From contig NZ_JAERRB010000004.1 in NCBI RefSeq assembly GCF_016735595.1, positions 62,001-126,000 of the forward strand: a DNA stretch of 64,000 nt. The letters are read 5' to 3'. The notes under the pieces are model-generated. The model worked only from the letters and a program-made list of their open reading frames with translations. It had not been told where the DNA came from and made no database searches. A program made the translations under genes and the position numbers. Positions within the stretch are counted from its first letter, which is position 1. Each line of letters starts with the position of its first letter. Source of the stretch: Chryseolinea lacunae. Lineage in GTDB: Bacteria; Bacteroidota; Bacteroidia; Cytophagales; Cyclobacteriaceae. Shown here piece after piece: positions 16,421-25,396 of the stretch.

Positions 16421-17431
16421 ATGAAAAGCAAAACCGGAGTTTTACTAATAAACCTAGGCACGCCCGACAGTCCGTCGGTGAGCCACGTGCGATCGTATCT
16501 TTCTCAATTTCTGAACGACCCGCGGGTGATCGACATTCCGTGGCTTGCGCGAAAAATGTTGGTGAACCTCATCATCGTTCCCTTCCGCGCACCCAAGTCG
16601 GCCAAGATCTATCAAAAGCTGTGGACCGAAAAAGGGTCGCCCTTGCTCTACATCAGCGAGCAGGCAAAAGACCTGTTGCAAAAAGAACTGGGTGGCGATT
16701 ATGATGTGCACCTGGCTATGCGCTATAAAAATCCTTCCATCGCTTCGGTGTTGGAAACCATGCGCAAGAACAACTATCAAAAGATTGTAGTGCTGCCTAT
16801 GTTTCCGCATTATGCTTCAGCTTCTACAGGTTCGGCATTGGAGGAAGTGATGCGTGTGATGCAAAGCTGGTGGGTGATTCCCGAATTGAAAGTGATCAGT
16901 CAATACTACGACCATCCCAAATTCATTGAAGCATTTGTGGCGCGCGGACGTCAGTATAACCTGGCGGACTACGATCACGTGTTGTTCTCCTACCACGGCT
17001 TGCCCGAACGGCAGGTCGACAAAGTGTATAACGAAGAACTTTGCTCCGATCACGACTGCGAACACGAGATCACCGAAGAAAACAAATATTGCTACAAGGC
17101 CACATGCTATGCCACCACGCGCTTGCTGGCGGCACAGCTCAACATACCCGAATCAAAATACACCGTCTGCTTCCAGTCGCGTCTGGATAAAAAATGGCTG
17201 ATGCCGTTTTCCGACAAAGTGGTGGAAGATTGCGGGCGCAAGGGCATGAAAAAAATTCTTGTGTTCTCGCCGGCGTTCACTGCCGATTGCCTGGAGACCA
17301 TTATCGAGATCGGCGAAGAGTATCAGGAAATTTTTAAGGAGCACGGTGGCGAGAAAGTTCAGCTGGTGGAAAGCCTCAACGAACACCCCATGTGGATTGC
17401 CTGTTTGAAAGATCTTGTGCTGGCACCTTAG
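16421..17431 (+). CDS. hemH: Ferrochelatase
   Basis: 336 residues. It inserts Fe2+ into protoporphyrin (or coproporphyrin) as the last metal step of heme synthesis. The family start GVLLINLGTPDSP is present, as are the catalytic His192 in FSYHGLPERQ and the conserved Glu in CLETIIEIGEE. An internal segment carries Cys208, Cys213, Cys224 and Cys229 (CSDHDC...CYKATC), a spacing that could hold an iron-sulfur cluster as in some other bacterial ferrochelatases. The stop overlaps the stop of the convergent LytTR gene by four bases. Confidence 0.96.
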   Translation: MKSKTGVLLINLGTPDSPSVSHVRSYLSQFLNDPRVIDIPWLARKMLVNLIIVPFRAPKSAKIYQKLWTEKGSPLLYISEQAKDLLQKELGGDYDVHLAMRYKNPSIASVLETMRKNNYQKIVVLPMFPHYASASTGSALEEVMRVMQSWWVIPELKVISQYYDHPKFIEAFVARGRQYNLADYDHVLFSYHGLPERQVDKVYNEELCSDHDCEHEITEENKYCYKATCYATTRLLAAQLNIPESKYTVCFQSRLDKKWLMPFSDKVVEDCGRKGMKKILVFSPAFTADCLETIIEIGEEYQEIFKEHGGEKVQLVESLNEHPMWIACLKDLVLAP

Positions 17432-18168
17432 AGCGTAGCGTCGCTCACCCCAATCTTGCTCAATCGTTTCATGATGTCCTGCCGGTAGAGCGGGCCTACG
17501 GGCAGTTCGGTTTTGCCCATGAACACGGCGTGGTGGCTGTAGGAATCTATTTTTTTTAACGCGACAATAAACGAGCGGTGGATGCGCACGAAGTCCTGCT
17601 CGGGCAACATTTCTTCCAGCGCGGTTGTGGTTTGTTTGGTGATGACCTGGCGCGTGGTCACAATCTTCACATAGTCTTTCAGGCTTTCGATGTATTGAAT
17701 TTCGTCGACCATGATCTTCACCATTTTGCGATCGGCGCGCACATAGAGGAACCGGTCGTCTTCTGAATGCAGGGGGTCTTTGCGGGGCGCGGGTGGTGCT
17801 GTGCGCTGTTCCAGGTCAAGCACTTTGTGCACGGCGCGAAGAAAGCGTTCAAGCGAATAAGGTTTCAGCAGATAGTCTACGGCGCCCAGTTCAAAACCTT
17901 CCACGGCATAGTCGCGGTGGGCGGTGGTGAAGATGACGCGGGGTGGGTTGGTGAGCGTTTTCAGAAACTCGGTGCCGAGCAGTCGCGGCATCTGGATGTC
18001 GAGAAACAACAAGTCGATAGGGTGCTGGCGCAAAAATTCAAACGCAGCGAGTGCATGATGGCATTCGCCCACCACTTCCAGCGTCGGCATGGTGTCGATG
18101 TAAGTGCGCAGAATCTCCAGGGCCGGGGGTTCGTCGTCAACAAGCAGGCAACGGAATTTGGTGCTCAC
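17428..18168 (-). CDS. LytTR-family response regulator
   Basis: 246 residues. The receiver domain (about 5-120) has the acidic pocket DDE at 11-13, phospho-acceptor Asp57 in LLFLDIQMP, and the KPY motif near 105. The LytTR DNA-binding domain (about 140-240) shows the usual IQYIESLKDYVKI, TTTALEEMLPEQDFVRIHRS and SFIV elements. Its start overlaps the stop of the partner kinase by four bases, so they are a cognate pair. Targets are not shown by the sequence. Confidence 0.95.
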   Translation of the reverse strand: MSTKFRCLLVDDEPPALEILRTYIDTMPTLEVVGECHHALAAFEFLRQHPIDLLFLDIQMPRLLGTEFLKTLTNPPRVIFTTAHRDYAVEGFELGAVDYLLKPYSLERFLRAVHKVLDLEQRTAPPAPRKDPLHSEDDRFLYVRADRKMVKIMVDEIQYIESLKDYVKIVTTRQVITKQTTTALEEMLPEQDFVRIHRSFIVALKKIDSYSHHAVFMGKTELPVGPLYRQDIMKRLSKIGVSDATL

Positions 18169-19262
18169 GGGTAGGGTACTTTAATTTTGTCGAGGTCCAA
18201 TGTCAGCGAAACGATGAAAAGGTCCGCGTCTTCCGTGATACGCAGTTCGTGACCCTTGGGATACAACAATTCAAGTCTTTTCTTCACATTGAGCAAACCC
18301 ACGTGTGCCGAATGGGTGCCTACTCCTTTTGTTTCGGCTTTGCCGTTGATGAGTTTGAATTTCAGTTGTGATTGTTGTACCGACAAGTCGAGGCTGATCC
18401 ACGCTTGCTCGATCATTTCGTTGGCGCCGTGTTTGAAACTGTTTTCCACAAAGGGCAACAGCAGCAACGGGGCGATGTGTGGCTGGTGAATATCGCCGTG
18501 CACATTCACGGTGATGTCGAGGCGATTGCCAAAGCGATTTTTTTCAAGATCGATGTAGTCGTGGAGCACCTGAATTTCTTTGTTCAGGGCAATGGTGTCG
18601 CCGCGGCAGTCGGTGAGCATATAGCGCATGAGCTGCGACAATTTTAAAATGGCTTCGGGTGTGTGATCCGATTTTTTCAATGCCATCGAATAGATGCTGT
18701 TCAACGTGTTGAACATAAAATGCGGATGAAGCTGTCCCTGCAGTAATTCGAGTTCGGCGCGCAATTTTTCCTTCTCTAGTTTTTCGGTTTCGATGCGCTT
18801 CACATAGAAATGTTTCACCAGCTTGATGGCCACGGCAAATCCCCCCACGGTCATGGTGCCACGCAAGCCGCCCATGAATGAATAGAACACCGTGGTGTGC
18901 CGTATGGGAAAGTGCATCCACGTGCGAAACGCAGTGACCACAAAATGGTTGAGGCCCACCGAAATGACGGCGGCCATCACAATGAGCACAAGCGTGACCA
19001 CAAACGCGCTCCAATAGCGATCGCGCTGGATCAGGTTGGGCAGAACGCCATAGATGATGCCATAGCTGAGAAAGATGTGCGCCGGCAAAAAGATAAACGA
19101 CTCGGTGAACGAAATCCTGAATGCGAGCAACGGGTCCACCACGAAATAGAAACCATAGAGCATGCCGAAGAATGCCCAGCACACCACCCAAAAGAGCACA
19201 TGCCGCGCCACCCGGTAGGAGGGAACGTCGGAAAGAACAAGCTTCGAAACGAATGAGTCCAT
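18165..19262 (-). CDS. LytS-like sensor histidine kinase (His_kinase family)
   Basis: 365 residues. Four transmembrane helices (about 20-145) contain no obvious sensor loop. The dimerisation/phospho-acceptor region has the typical GQLHPHFMFNTLNSI (about 185-199), whose first His is the phospho-site. HATPase follows with LLLPFVENSFKHG and a GVGTHSAHVGLLNVKKRL ATP lid. It donates phosphate to the LytTR regulator encoded immediately downstream. No clear promoter is seen in the 190 bases upstream. Confidence 0.94.
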   Translation of the reverse strand: MDSFVSKLVLSDVPSYRVARHVLFWVVCWAFFGMLYGFYFVVDPLLAFRISFTESFIFLPAHIFLSYGIIYGVLPNLIQRDRYWSAFVVTLVLIVMAAVISVGLNHFVVTAFRTWMHFPIRHTTVFYSFMGGLRGTMTVGGFAVAIKLVKHFYVKRIETEKLEKEKLRAELELLQGQLHPHFMFNTLNSIYSMALKKSDHTPEAILKLSQLMRYMLTDCRGDTIALNKEIQVLHDYIDLEKNRFGNRLDITVNVHGDIHQPHIAPLLLLPFVENSFKHGANEMIEQAWISLDLSVQQSQLKFKLINGKAETKGVGTHSAHVGLLNVKKRLELLYPKGHELRITEDADLFIVSLTLDLDKIKVPYP

Positions 19263-19452
19263 CGGTTAAACTTACTCCAAACCCTGCGAAAGGTTTGCTG
19301 AAAAAAATGTTTGTAGACGAAAGTGCCGCTATCGTAGACCAAACGTGTTGATCGCCGCAGGGACACTATCAGTCCGGGGAATGCCCTTGTGAAGCGAAAT
19401 GCCGAACACAAGTGGATAGAGTTTGCGTATTTTCTTAAAAATCCTCAACACT

Positions 19453-19755
19453 ATGAAACGCATCGTTCTGTTATCCGCCCTTGTGCTGCTGTCGCTGACA
19501 GCGGCCGTGAGCCAATCGCTTCCGGCGTCATCGCCCGCCTACTGGGTGGTGGAAACCAATGCCAAAGAAACAAACTACTCCATCGTTCGATTCTATACCG
19601 TCGACAACCTGTTGGTGCATGAAGTGAAGATCGATGGTGTATACATCAATATTAACCGGCCGCGTCATAAAAAACGATTAGACCAGTTGCTGAGAAGCTA
19701 CAACGACCGAACCGTAGCTTCTCTGCGAAGACTCAAGTCGAAACATTCGATTTGA
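19453..19755 (+). CDS. Small secreted protein, unknown
   Basis: 100 residues from the ATG at 19453. The signal peptide is MKRIVLLSALVLLSLTAAVS. The mature part of about 80 residues is WVVETNAKETNYSIVRFYTV, then LLVHEVKIDGVYININ, then a basic tail (RPRHKKRLDQLLRSY, SLRRLKSKHSI). It looks like a beta-hairpin protein with a cationic C-terminus. Such short exported proteins are frequent in Cytophagales and uncharacterised. It has its own terminator. A loose promoter-like TAGAGTTTG (one base too long) lies at 19417-19425. Confidence 0.65.
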   Translation: MKRIVLLSALVLLSLTAAVSQSLPASSPAYWVVETNAKETNYSIVRFYTVDNLLVHEVKIDGVYININRPRHKKRLDQLLRSYNDRTVASLRRLKSKHSI

Positions 19756-19772
19756 TTTAGATTAAAAGAGCA

Positions 19773-19806
19773 GCCTGGTCATGAGAATGGCCAGGCATTT
19801 TTTTTT
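19773..19806 (+). terminator. Terminator after the small secreted protein gene
   Basis: GCCTGGTCAT (19773-19782) and ATGGCCAGGC (19787-19796) pair with one wobble around GAGA, followed by A and then nine T residues. AAAAG in front of the stem would provide a T run on the other strand, so it may also serve the convergent gene that ends at 19805. Confidence 0.8.
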
Positions 19807-21094
19807 AGGATGCGGCAATTTTTAAAACTGCTTCCACAAAACGATCGAGGTCTTTTGTGGTGGTATACACATGCGGGGTGACACGCACGCCACTCACGTT
19901 CTCCCATTTAATAGATACGGTGTGAATCTGAAATTCGCCCATCAGCCGGTTTGCCACCGTTTCAGGTTCAAGGCCGTCAACGGAGAAGTTGCCCAACGCG
20001 CACGAGAATTCCGGCTTTAGCGAGATGTTGAGTTTCACACGCGGGTTCTTTGTCACTTTTTCGGCCCAATAAGTTTTTAGATAGTGTAAGCGTTCTGCCT
20101 TTCGCTTCGAGCCGATGGCGTTGTGAAAGTCGATGGCTTGCCCAATGGCCTGCTCGGGAGCAAACGACCGCGTGCCCAGGGTTTCAAATTTCCGGATGTC
20201 GCCGCTCTGGGGTTTGTCGTTGGGAAACAATGGCCACAAGCCTGCGATGTTTTCTTTGCGCACATAGAGCATGCCCGTGCCAAATGGCGCGCACAGCCAT
20301 TTGTGGAGGCTGGTGCCAAAATAGTCGGGATTAAAATCGGTGATCTTGAAATCCATGTGCGCGAAGGTGTGGGCGCCGTCTACAATGGAAATGATGTTTC
20401 GCCTGCGCGCTTCTTCACAAAGTTTTTTCACGGGCATGATCTGGCCCGTCCAGTTGATCATGTGCGTGATGTGCCACACTTTTGTTTTGGGTGTGGTGGC
20501 ATCGGCAAACGCTTTCACGATGTCGTCTTCTTTTTCGATGGGCAGGTTCAGGCTGAGCCATTTAATCTTGATGCCCTCGCGCAGCTCTTTTTGTTTCCAG
20601 GCGTGGATCATGTTGGGGTAGTCCATTTTGGTCATCACCACTTCGTCGCCTTTGGAAAGGCTTAGCCCCCACGTGACGGTGGCCAGTGCTTCGGTGGCAT
20701 TGCGGTTGATGGCCAGTTCTTCGCCCGAAGTTCCGGCAAGGTCGGCGAGTTTTCTTCTGAGGGGCTCGCGGCCTTTGTCGAGTATCTGCCACATGAAGTA
20801 GGTTGGCGCTTCGTTGCTAAGGTGATAGTAGCGGTCTACTGCATCCTGTACCACCTTGGGTTGAGGGCTCACGCCGCCGTTGTTGAGGTTGAGCATGTTG
20901 GGCGAAACGGTGTAGGCCTGCGCCATGCGGTCCCACAATTCTTCTTCGAGCGCTGCGGCTTGTGGCGTGAATTTGTTGAGTTGAACAAGGGCATCTGAAA
21001 CCTCTTCGGCCCGGGCCTGAACGGCGATGGGTGAGAGGGCAAGGGCACCGGCGGCACCCAACGTCTTTTGAAAGAATGAACGGCGCGTTGACAT
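19805..21094 (-). CDS. Class V aminotransferase-fold PLP enzyme with Tat signal
   Basis: 429 residues. The N-terminus MSTRRSFFQKTLGAAGALAL has a twin-arginine motif and a cut site after QARA, so it is exported folded with its cofactor. The fold is class V (cysteine desulfurase/isopenicillin-N-epimerase-like): NRNATEALATVTWG binds PLP phosphate, SIVDGAHTFAH supplies the ring-contact Asp, and the Schiff-base Lys is in SLHKWLCAPFGTGML. The usual IscS/SufS substrate Cys region is not seen, so desulfurase activity is unlikely. The substrate is unknown. Confidence 0.88.
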   Translation of the reverse strand: MSTRRSFFQKTLGAAGALALSPIAVQARAEEVSDALVQLNKFTPQAAALEEELWDRMAQAYTVSPNMLNLNNGGVSPQPKVVQDAVDRYYHLSNEAPTYFMWQILDKGREPLRRKLADLAGTSGEELAINRNATEALATVTWGLSLSKGDEVVMTKMDYPNMIHAWKQKELREGIKIKWLSLNLPIEKEDDIVKAFADATTPKTKVWHITHMINWTGQIMPVKKLCEEARRRNIISIVDGAHTFAHMDFKITDFNPDYFGTSLHKWLCAPFGTGMLYVRKENIAGLWPLFPNDKPQSGDIRKFETLGTRSFAPEQAIGQAIDFHNAIGSKRKAERLHYLKTYWAEKVTKNPRVKLNISLKPEFSCALGNFSVDGLEPETVANRLMGEFQIHTVSIKWENVSGVRVTPHVYTTTKDLDRFVEAVLKIAAS

Positions 21095-21149
21095 GAGCGG
21101 AGGGGTTTAGGAAACTGAAAATACAAATTTTTCAGTGCCCGTGGAAACC

Positions 21150-21548
21150 CTATTCCTCCATCATGTCTTTCAATTCAATTTCGAGCGCGCGTGTGCTGAT
21201 GTATATTTCATTTAGCGACAGCGCCAACGATAGCAGAAGAAACAACAGGCTGAGGCCGAAGATGGAATAGGCCATCACATGATTTTCGAGGTAGAAGAAA
21301 AGCATGGACAACACGCAGAGAAAAAAACTGGAGATGCCGGCACCTTGCATGTGTTTGGTGAGCATGAGCCGCTTGTTCAGATTTTTGATTTGTGCTTTGA
21401 TGATTTCGTGATCTTCCTGCACCTGTTTGTATTTGGTGTGGAGGCTGCGGATCAACGTGGCCAGCGCCAGAAAACGGTTGGTGTAGGCCAGCATCAACAG
21501 AGTGATGGCGGGAAAGAGCAGGGCCGGTGTGTTGATGGACATTTCCAT
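21150..21548 (-). CDS. DUF2721 membrane protein
   Basis: 132 residues. The first helix (about 8-28) is followed by a basic/acidic coiled stretch (LIRSLHTKYKQVQED, IIKAQIKNLNKRL), then two helices (about 75-95 and 98-118), and a Glu-rich end. The arrangement 'PAI.LLmlaytNRfl.la..iR.L' is that of DUF2721. The function is unknown. It lies 18 bases downstream of the MFS exporter gene and is probably in its operon. Confidence 0.8.
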   Translation of the reverse strand: MEMSINTPALLFPAITLLMLAYTNRFLALATLIRSLHTKYKQVQEDHEIIKAQIKNLNKRLMLTKHMQGAGISSFFLCVLSMLFFYLENHVMAYSIFGLSLLFLLLSLALSLNEIYISTRALEIELKDMMEE

Positions 21549-21566
21549 GCGCGAATGTTTTTTGTT

Positions 21567-22805
21567 TTACTGAACCTTTTGCAAACGACGAAGCGATTTG
21601 GCAAACACGGCGATGGTGCCTACCGAAATCAAAGTCATGCATCCTCCGAAAATCACAGAGGGCACTACCCGAAGCAAACGCGCAGCCAGACCCGACTCGA
21701 ACATGCCGATCTCGTTTGACGAGCCGATGAAAATGTGATTCACGGCCGACACTCTGCCTTTCATGTTTTCGGGCGTTAGCGTTTGCAGCAACGTGCCGCG
21801 AATGATCACGCTCACACAATCGAACATACCACTCATCATGAGCAGGAACAACGAGATGAGAAAGTTGGTAGACAGCGCAAACAAAATCATGCACACGCCA
21901 AAGCCCGCCACGCAACACAACAATATCTTGCCGGTGTTTTTACGGATGGGATTGTGAGTGATGTAGAATGCCATGAGCAAAGCCCCGACCGAAGGCGCTG
22001 CCCGTAACAAGCCCAGCCCTTGTGGACCAACGGCGAGAATTTCTTTTGCAAAGATGGGGAGCAACGCCACCGCGCCACCAAACAACACGGCAAACAAATC
22101 GAGCGAGATGGCACCGAGTATGATCTGGTGATTGAACACAAAACGAAGCCCCGCGCTGATTTTGTCGAAGATGCCTTGTTCTTCGCTTTCGGGCGGAAGG
22201 GGTTTGCTGGACACGCCGATGGCCAGCGACAACCCGGCCAGCATGAGCAACGCATCGGCGCCGTATGAAAACTGCACGCCCTTCCAGGCATAGAGAAGAC
22301 CTCCGATGGCCGGTCCGCCAATGGCGGCGGTTTCCCACAGCGTGCTGTTCCAGGTGATGGCGTTGCTATACAACTCGCGTGGTACCAACTGTGGCATGAA
22401 GGCAAAGAGCGCCGGCGTGATGAAGCCGCGTGCAATGCCGCTGACAAAGATGACGGAGTAGATGGGCAGCGCGCCATAGCTCAACCAAAACTTGCCCGGC
22501 TCCAACGTGAAGAACAACAGGGCCAGCGAACAAAAGAGCAACGTGACCAGGCACGTCACAATGATCTTCTTCCGGTTCACGATGTCGGCGAGGTGCCCTG
22601 CATACAATGACACACTGATCGATGGAATGGCTTCAGCCAAACCGATGAGTCCCAGCGACAGCGGATCGTGCGTGATGTCGTAGACTTGCCAGGCCACCAC
22701 CACGCCCTGGATCTGAATGGCCAGGGTCACAAAAAAACGCGTGAGGATGAAGAGCCGGAAGTCCGGAATTTTCAGGGCCGCATAAGGGCCGGTGGGAATG
22801 CTCAT
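21567..22805 (-). CDS. MFS transporter (MFS_3/EntS-like exporter)
   Basis: 412 residues with about twelve transmembrane helices. The start (ALKIPDFRLFILTRFFVTLA, then VVAWQVYDITHDPLSLGLIG) and the motif-A equivalent GHLADIVNRKK belong to the MFS_3 group, which includes the enterobactin exporter EntS. It likely exports a small hydrophobic compound. The stop of the upstream NadR-like kinase gene lies 3 bases away. No siderophore genes are near, so the substrate is open. Confidence 0.88.
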   Translation of the reverse strand: MSIPTGPYAALKIPDFRLFILTRFFVTLAIQIQGVVVAWQVYDITHDPLSLGLIGLAEAIPSISVSLYAGHLADIVNRKKIIVTCLVTLLFCSLALLFFTLEPGKFWLSYGALPIYSVIFVSGIARGFITPALFAFMPQLVPRELYSNAITWNSTLWETAAIGGPAIGGLLYAWKGVQFSYGADALLMLAGLSLAIGVSSKPLPPESEEQGIFDKISAGLRFVFNHQIILGAISLDLFAVLFGGAVALLPIFAKEILAVGPQGLGLLRAAPSVGALLMAFYITHNPIRKNTGKILLCCVAGFGVCMILFALSTNFLISLFLLMMSGMFDCVSVIIRGTLLQTLTPENMKGRVSAVNHIFIGSSNEIGMFESGLAARLLRVVPSVIFGGCMTLISVGTIAVFAKSLRRLQKVQ

Positions 22806-22808
22806 GGG

Positions 22809-23345
22809 CTACGAAAGAATTTTTTGCGTGGCGTCTACCGCGAGCTTGCGGCGTTGCTCGCGCTCGCCTTTGATTTCTATGAAAGGCACCGGTTGGTTTT
22901 TCAGTTCGGTGCGGTAGCGCTGATACAGTTCTTCGCGCATCGTGGGATGTTCGCGCTGCGGATCGTCTACCCAGGGCACGTCCACATAGGTGAGCAAGTA
23001 GAGGTCGTAGTGACGTGTGGCAATTTGTTTTAGAATTTCTTCGGCACAGGTTCCGAACTTCACTTCGCTCCACACCTTGATGACGTAGAGGTTGGTGTCG
23101 CAAAACAGGATGCCTTTGCTGTCGCGGGCATATTCATCTTCCACCCTAAGCTGACCATGGGCAATGGCCAGCAGGTCGTGTTCTTCATAGGGCCGCACCA
23201 GGTGGTCGATATAGCCACGTGCATATTCGGGTACCCACTCGGTCTTGAAATGGCTGGCCAGAAACTGAGACAGGTCAGACTTGCCCGTGCACTCCGGGCC
23301 AATCACCGCGACTTTTTTAACCGTTGGCAGGGCATTTGAATTCAT
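22809..23345 (-). CDS. NadR-like ribosylnicotinamide kinase (AAA_28 ATPase)
   Basis: 178 residues. The Walker A is GPECTGKSDLSQFL (about 15-28), EYARGYI follows, and FCDTNLYVIKVWSE is the Walker B-like strand. YDLYLLTYVDVPWVDDPQRE matches the NadR kinase domain, as does the Arg/Gln-rich lid. Known members phosphorylate nicotinamide riboside for NAD salvage. The nucleotidyltransferase domain of NadR is absent, as usual in Bacteroidetes. It is the first gene of the operon with the MFS exporter and divergent from the amine oxidase. Confidence 0.85.
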   Translation of the reverse strand: MNSNALPTVKKVAVIGPECTGKSDLSQFLASHFKTEWVPEYARGYIDHLVRPYEEHDLLAIAHGQLRVEDEYARDSKGILFCDTNLYVIKVWSEVKFGTCAEEILKQIATRHYDLYLLTYVDVPWVDDPQREHPTMREELYQRYRTELKNQPVPFIEIKGEREQRRKLAVDATQKILS

Positions 23346-23412
23346 AGACCGAAAATCGTTTATATTTCTGTAAAATTAGCCCGATCCTTAACTTTCCAAA
23401 AAAATTGTATTC

Positions 23413-24876
23413 GTGAAGCGAAGAAAAGCGATTCAGCAACTGGGGCTTGGTTTGACGGCAGGATTGATTCTGCCGGGCTACTTGAGTTCCTGCAAAAAAG
23501 ACGACGACCCACAACCCGGCACGGGCCCTTCGGTGGGCATCATCGGTGGCGGCGCCGCCGGTTTGTACGCTGCCGATATACTAAAGGCCAAGGGCTACAC
23601 CGTGGTGATCTATGAAGCCTCCAGCCGTCTTGGTGGACGTGTGCGTTCACTGAAGTCGTTCGACAAACCATCGACTGCGCTCTACCTCAACTCGCCAAGC
23701 GAACTCAGCAGCGACTATCCCAACGAGCTGGGTGCCGACGTGGTGCTGGGATCGGATTCTGTCTGGGGAAAGATTATCAGCGATCTAAAAATTGCCGCAG
23801 GCAATCTCTCTACCGGAACCACCGACAATTATCTTTTGGGAGGAACACTGACCAACGCGGCCACGGCACAAGCCGATGCGGACTTTGTGGCCGCACAGAA
23901 TTTTTTCAATACACTCTCCACCTACTCCGGAGGCAACGTGTCGGTTCAGCAGGCAATCGAAGCTGCGGGACTGAGCCACCGGACGCACAGCATTTTGAAT
24001 GCGTGGATCGGAAACAAATACGGAACCACCAACGATCGCCTCAGCGTAACGGCACTGGCAGAGGGCCTGGCCCTGCGCACGCGCAACCAAACCCTGCAAA
24101 CCCTCACCGACAACCCCATGCAGGATGCCCTGCTGTCGCGCTTTACCAAGGTGACAACGGATGCCCTGGTGAACGCCGTGGTGAAAGAGATAAACTACAC
24201 CAGCGACAAGGTTACCGTTAGCGGACAAAACGTGGTGACGGGAGAACCGTTCTCGGCCGAGTTCGACAAAGTGATTGTGACGGTGCCTGTGTCGGTATTG
24301 AAAGCCGGCAACATTGTTTTCACGCCCAGTCTGCCCAGCGAAAAATCGACGGCCCTCTCGCGCTTCGACATGGACGCGACGGTGCGCGTGTTGCTCGACT
24401 TCAAAATAAATTTTTGGGGTAACACCTCCAGCTTTTTGTATGGAGGAGCACAAAGCCCTGAATATTTTAACAATGGCGCGCTGCGGAGCGAATTAACCAA
24501 AACGCTGGCGGTCACCGTGGGTGGTGCAAAAGGAGCAGAGCTCTCGGCTTTGGGCAAAGACGCGTTGCCGGTGTTGATGGCCGAGCTCGACGCGATCTAC
24601 GCCGGCAAGGCCACGCTCAACGCGCGAAAGGATTTGAACGACAACCACATTGCCGTAATACACGATTGGACGAAGGAGCCTTACATTAAAGGTGGCGCGG
24701 CCTATCTGAAACCTGGCGGAACACAACAAGACCGCGTGGCCCTGGCTAAGTCGCTTAGCGACCGCGTGTTTTTTGCCGGCGAAGCCACCGATGTGAATGG
24801 AGAATTCGGAAACCTGAATGGCGCACTGCTGTCGGGCGAACGGGCCGCGCAGGAGGTTATCGCTAAATTGGGTTGA
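23413..24876 (+). CDS. FAD-dependent flavin amine oxidase, lipoprotein-like
   Basis: 487 residues, GTG start. The leader MKRRKAIQQLGLGLTAGLIL ends in LSSC, a lipobox, with twin Arg near the front, so it may be a Tat-exported lipoprotein. The Rossmann motif is GIIGGGAAGLYAAD (about 43-56), with YEASSRLGGRV as the second FAD contact. The C-terminal signature is FFAGEATDVNGEFGNLNGALLSG. These define the monoamine/polyamine-oxidase family (NAD_binding_8 plus amino-oxidase). The substrate is unknown; the enzyme would act in the periplasm. Confidence 0.88.
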   Translation: MKRRKAIQQLGLGLTAGLILPGYLSSCKKDDDPQPGTGPSVGIIGGGAAGLYAADILKAKGYTVVIYEASSRLGGRVRSLKSFDKPSTALYLNSPSELSSDYPNELGADVVLGSDSVWGKIISDLKIAAGNLSTGTTDNYLLGGTLTNAATAQADADFVAAQNFFNTLSTYSGGNVSVQQAIEAAGLSHRTHSILNAWIGNKYGTTNDRLSVTALAEGLALRTRNQTLQTLTDNPMQDALLSRFTKVTTDALVNAVVKEINYTSDKVTVSGQNVVTGEPFSAEFDKVIVTVPVSVLKAGNIVFTPSLPSEKSTALSRFDMDATVRVLLDFKINFWGNTSSFLYGGAQSPEYFNNGALRSELTKTLAVTVGGAKGAELSALGKDALPVLMAELDAIYAGKATLNARKDLNDNHIAVIHDWTKEPYIKGGAAYLKPGGTQQDRVALAKSLSDRVFFAGEATDVNGEFGNLNGALLSGERAAQEVIAKLG

Positions 24877-24926
24877 TCAGTTTCTTCGGGAAAATCTTTT
24901 GCCTTCTTTTTTTGATGCACTGCCTT

Positions 24927-25331
24927 TTAGTTGTCAGCGTCTTCGGCAAACAATTCGCCAAGCCGGTGTGTGGGCATGGGCTTGCTCAATAAGGTCTTCA
25001 CATATTTATGGTCATGGGCCCGGCGGATGTCGCGCGGGTCGAGCGTGGACGACAGCATGATAATGCTGGTCTTGTGTTTCACATCGTCGCCCATTTTGTC
25101 GTAGGCCTCCAGGAACTGGAAGCCGTCCATCTCGGGCATCTGAATGTCGAGCAGAATGATGAGGCATTCCGCCAGCGTGGAGTCCGATTGCCGAAGCCAT
25201 TGCAGGGCTTCGTCGCCGGTGCTCACCTGGCTCACATCGTCGATCGCAAGTTTCTTTTTCAGCAACATGCGGGTCACCATCTGGTCAACCTCGTTATCGT
25301 CTACGATGAGAAATTTACATTTTGCTTTCAT
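24927..25331 (-). CDS. Single-domain response regulator
   Basis: 134 residues, receiver domain only. The acidic pair is Asp11-Asp12, phospho-acceptor Asp62 lies in ILLDIQMPEMDGFQF, the conserved Ser is in IIMLSSTLDPRD, and Lys in LLSKPM. With no output domain it would work through protein contacts. It lies 65 bases downstream of the histidine kinase gene on the same strand, so the kinase is its likely donor. Confidence 0.93.
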   Translation of the reverse strand: MKAKCKFLIVDDNEVDQMVTRMLLKKKLAIDDVSQVSTGDEALQWLRQSDSTLAECLIILLDIQMPEMDGFQFLEAYDKMGDDVKHKTSIIMLSSTLDPRDIRRAHDHKYVKTLLSKPMPTHRLGELFAEDADN

Positions 25332-25396
25332 GTTGTTTCAGCGAAGTTCGGTAGTCAAAGTCACAAAAAACATTTTTCTGCCTCACAGAGTCACCA

